Positions 5,427-6,873 of a DNA stretch of 6,873 bases are shown here, in pieces; position 1 is the first letter of the stretch; each line of letters opens with the position of its first letter. A program made the position numbers and the translations under genes. Under the pieces are notes generated by a model. The model searched no databases and was not told the DNA's origin. It worked only from the letters and a program-made list of their open reading frames with translations. This DNA is from Oscillospiraceae bacterium (lineage in GTDB: Bacteria > Bacillota > Clostridia > Oscillospirales > Oscillospiraceae), in NCBI GenBank assembly GCA_031260745.1, contig JAISKY010000076.1, positions 1 to 6,873 of the forward strand, read 5' to 3'.

Positions 5427-5461
5427 GTAGGGGCGAAAATTATTCGTCCCTACAATTTGAC
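5422..5461. repeat. Inverted repeat (GTAGGGGCGAA type) between the flavoprotein gene and the dehydrogenase promoter
   Basis: GTAGGGGCGAA (5427-5437) and TTCGTCCCTAC (5443-5453) form an 11-bp stem with a single mismatch (G-T pairing in plus-strand RNA) around a 5-nt loop. It continues outward, after a 3-nt bulge, as GTCAA (5422-5426) with TTGAC (5457-5461). It begins 18 nt after the flavoprotein stop codon and could act as its terminator or 3' stabiliser, but no strong T-run follows. The outer arm doubles as part of the -35 box of the dehydrogenase promoter. Confidence 0.7.
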
Positions 5462-5479
5462 GCGCGTCAAGAGCATTTA

Positions 5480-6873
5480 CTAACCCGCCAGCGCGTCGGC
5501 AATTTGCATTGCGTACGCCAAAGCGCGTCCGTAGCTGTTTCCGTTCAGCAAAAGCGGATAGTCAACAGCGTACATACCTCCGGCGGCGTTACCTACCGCG
5601 TACAATCCGGGGATAGGATTGCTGTCGGGCCCTAATACATTCAGTTGTCCGTTGGTTATCGCGCCGCCGAACACGTCCAGCAGGGAAGGACCCCATTTCA
5701 ACGCTATAAACGGAGGTTTAACAATCGGCGTAAGCATTTCGGAGCGTTTACCGAAGTCCGTATCGTCGCCGCTCGCAACAATCGCGTTGTAACGCTCCAC
5801 GGTCTTTTTAAGGGTTTCAGCCGGAACGTCCATCAGCTTCGCAAGCTCGTCAAGCGTATCCGCTTCATAGCCGTTGCCGCCGTTGACGAACACATCGTTC
5901 TCACCGCCGTCGCCAAAGATGGAGTTACCGTGAATAGTGCCGTCAATGGAACGCTTCAGCATTTCGCGGTCGAATTTATCGCCGACCGTACTCAGCGGAG
6001 CCATACCTTGACCGCCAAGCAAATCCCAACGCTCGCCGATTTCGTCAAGGTATTTGCTGTCGAAAACCGAGAACGCGAAGTCGCCGCCCGGCTGCATAAG
6101 GCAACGTATGGATTTTGCCTGCATCCACGTGTCCTCGTTCATAAAGCGGTTGCCTAACTGATTAACGTGCAGGAAAAAGAACTGATAACCGCTGTAACCC
6201 AGCGCGTGAAGCGTCGGCGCCCATTCGCCGTTATCAATAATCGCGCCCGCCCAGTACGCCATTTTCTGACCGTCGCCGGTATTGCCCTTACGAGGGAACT
6301 GCTTGGAGGCTCTAAGTCCGATGGGGCAGAACGCCTCTAACATTTCGTGGTTGTCACTGGCGTCGCCCGTAGCGAGAATAACCGCTTTATTACCCTTATA
6401 ACGACGATATTTGCCGTCCTCACCTTTTGCGATAGCGGCGACTACGCGACCGTTAGCGTCTTTTTCAAGTTGTTCGGCGGGAGTAGCGCGGAACAGTTTG
6501 CCGCCGTTTTTCAGGAATTCTTTTTCAAGTATCTCGCAAGCGAGCATACCGCCGCCGAAATTGGTGTACTTAGTACAACTTTCTTTCTTGAAAATGTGGT
6601 GAGTTCCGAGATACTCATTGAACATCGGACCTTTGTAGCCTACGTAAACGCTGGCGTCAACGCCATTCTCGGTTAAATCCAGCATCCACTCGAAACCCTC
6701 CGCGCTGCGGTTGATGAAAATCCATAACAGTTCTTCCTCAACGCGGCTACCGCTGACTTTCAGCCAGTCGGCGGCGAGTTGCTTCTTGTCAATAACGATA
6801 CCTTTTTCCGCCATTATCTTGGTGTTAATCGCCGCGATTTGCCCCGCCAGAGCGACTTGTTTGGCGTTCTTGT
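5480..6873 (-). CDS. FAD-binding_2 flavoprotein, fumarate reductase/ketosteroid dehydrogenase superfamily (N-terminus cut off by window edge)
   Basis: The reading frame is open from the right edge; an internal ATG at 6814 is not the start, because at least 19 further in-frame codons precede it. The N-terminal FAD-binding GxGxxG lies outside the window. Numbering from Met at 6814, family motifs are NFGGGML (85-91), VILATGDASDN (145-155), GNTGDGQKMAYWAGA (177-191), NQLGNRFMNED (218-228), RYNAIVASGDDTDFG (341-355) and the C-terminal FAD site IPGLYAVGNAAGGMY (401-415) with NGNSYGRALAYA (424-435). Members transfer hydride between FAD and an activated C=C bond. The HHTMGG and NRLGGN signatures that bind fumarate in fumarate and urocanate reductases are replaced by LLDVFGG (378-384) and LLLNGNS (421-427), so another substrate is likely. 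The dehydrogenase gene follows 113 bp downstream on the same strand. No membrane segment or covalent-heme motif is visible. Confidence 0.9.
   Translation of the reverse strand, partial: KNAKQVALAGQIAAINTKIMAEKGIVIDKKQLAADWLKVSGSRVEEELLWIFINRSAEGFEWMLDLTENGVDASVYVGYKGPMFNEYLGTHHIFKKESCTKYTNFGGGMLACEILEKEFLKNGGKLFRATPAEQLEKDANGRVVAAIAKGEDGKYRRYKGNKAVILATGDASDNHEMLEAFCPIGLRASKQFPRKGNTGDGQKMAYWAGAIIDNGEWAPTLHALGYSGYQFFFLHVNQLGNRFMNEDTWMQAKSIRCLMQPGGDFAFSVFDSKYLDEIGERWDLLGGQGMAPLSTVGDKFDREMLKRSIDGTIHGNSIFGDGGENDVFVNGGNGYEADTLDELAKLMDVPAETLKKTVERYNAIVASGDDTDFGKRSEMLTPIVKPPFIALKWGPSLLDVFGGAITNGQLNVLGPDSNPIPGLYAVGNAAGGMYAVDYPLLLNGNSYGRALAYAMQIADALAG

Noticed and set aside
5645..6157. 170-codon ORF on the plus strand
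   Set aside because: It is antisense to well-conserved flavoprotein sequence, and its Arg/Val-rich product looks like the mirror of GC-biased codons.

Overview
The window looks like a chromosomal piece from a spore-forming member of the Clostridia (Bacillota), perhaps a gut or animal-associated lineage. Adjacent dpaA and dpaB genes for dipicolinate synthase are the strongest clue, since dipicolinate is made only for endospores in this phylum. Strong GGAGG-type ribosome binding sites and AT-rich gaps between GC-richer genes agree. The species cannot be named from this sequence.

Layout: positions 1-2450 read leftwards on the minus strand. In order of transcription they hold dpaA, dpaB (6 nt apart), a small DUF3343 protein, and a cysteine desulfurase-like class V aminotransferase that runs off the left edge. 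At 2475-2630 a near-consensus promoter faces right. It is followed by a 17-codon leader ORF with an excellent ribosome binding site, then by aspS (2631-4328), an aspartyl-tRNA synthetase whose diagnostic segments resemble the alphaproteobacterial form. aspS converges on a short-chain dehydrogenase (4422-5366, minus). Both stop codons lie inside the arms of a nested 105-bp inverted repeat. The dehydrogenase has its own fully consensus promoter at 5398-5426. Behind it lies an FAD-binding_2 flavoprotein (5480 to beyond the right edge, minus) that lacks the fumarate-binding signatures of fumarate reductase.

How the genes may work together: DpaA and DpaB turn the lysine-pathway intermediate dihydrodipicolinate into dipicolinate for the spore core. 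The DUF3343 protein and the desulfurase-like enzyme are a recurring pair linked to sulfur or selenium handling. AspRS carries the His31 mark of non-discriminating enzymes, which suggests that the cell makes Asn-tRNA by transamidation. The dehydrogenase and flavoprotein suggest a two-step redox conversion (ketone/alcohol plus enoyl reduction) of an unidentified small molecule.

The points most worth a second look are the short leader ORF before aspS, the foreign-looking AspRS, the nested palindrome holding both stop codons, the consensus promoter built into a hairpin-forming repeat, and the flavoprotein/dehydrogenase pair. No tRNA, rRNA, CRISPR array, transposase or phage gene was seen.
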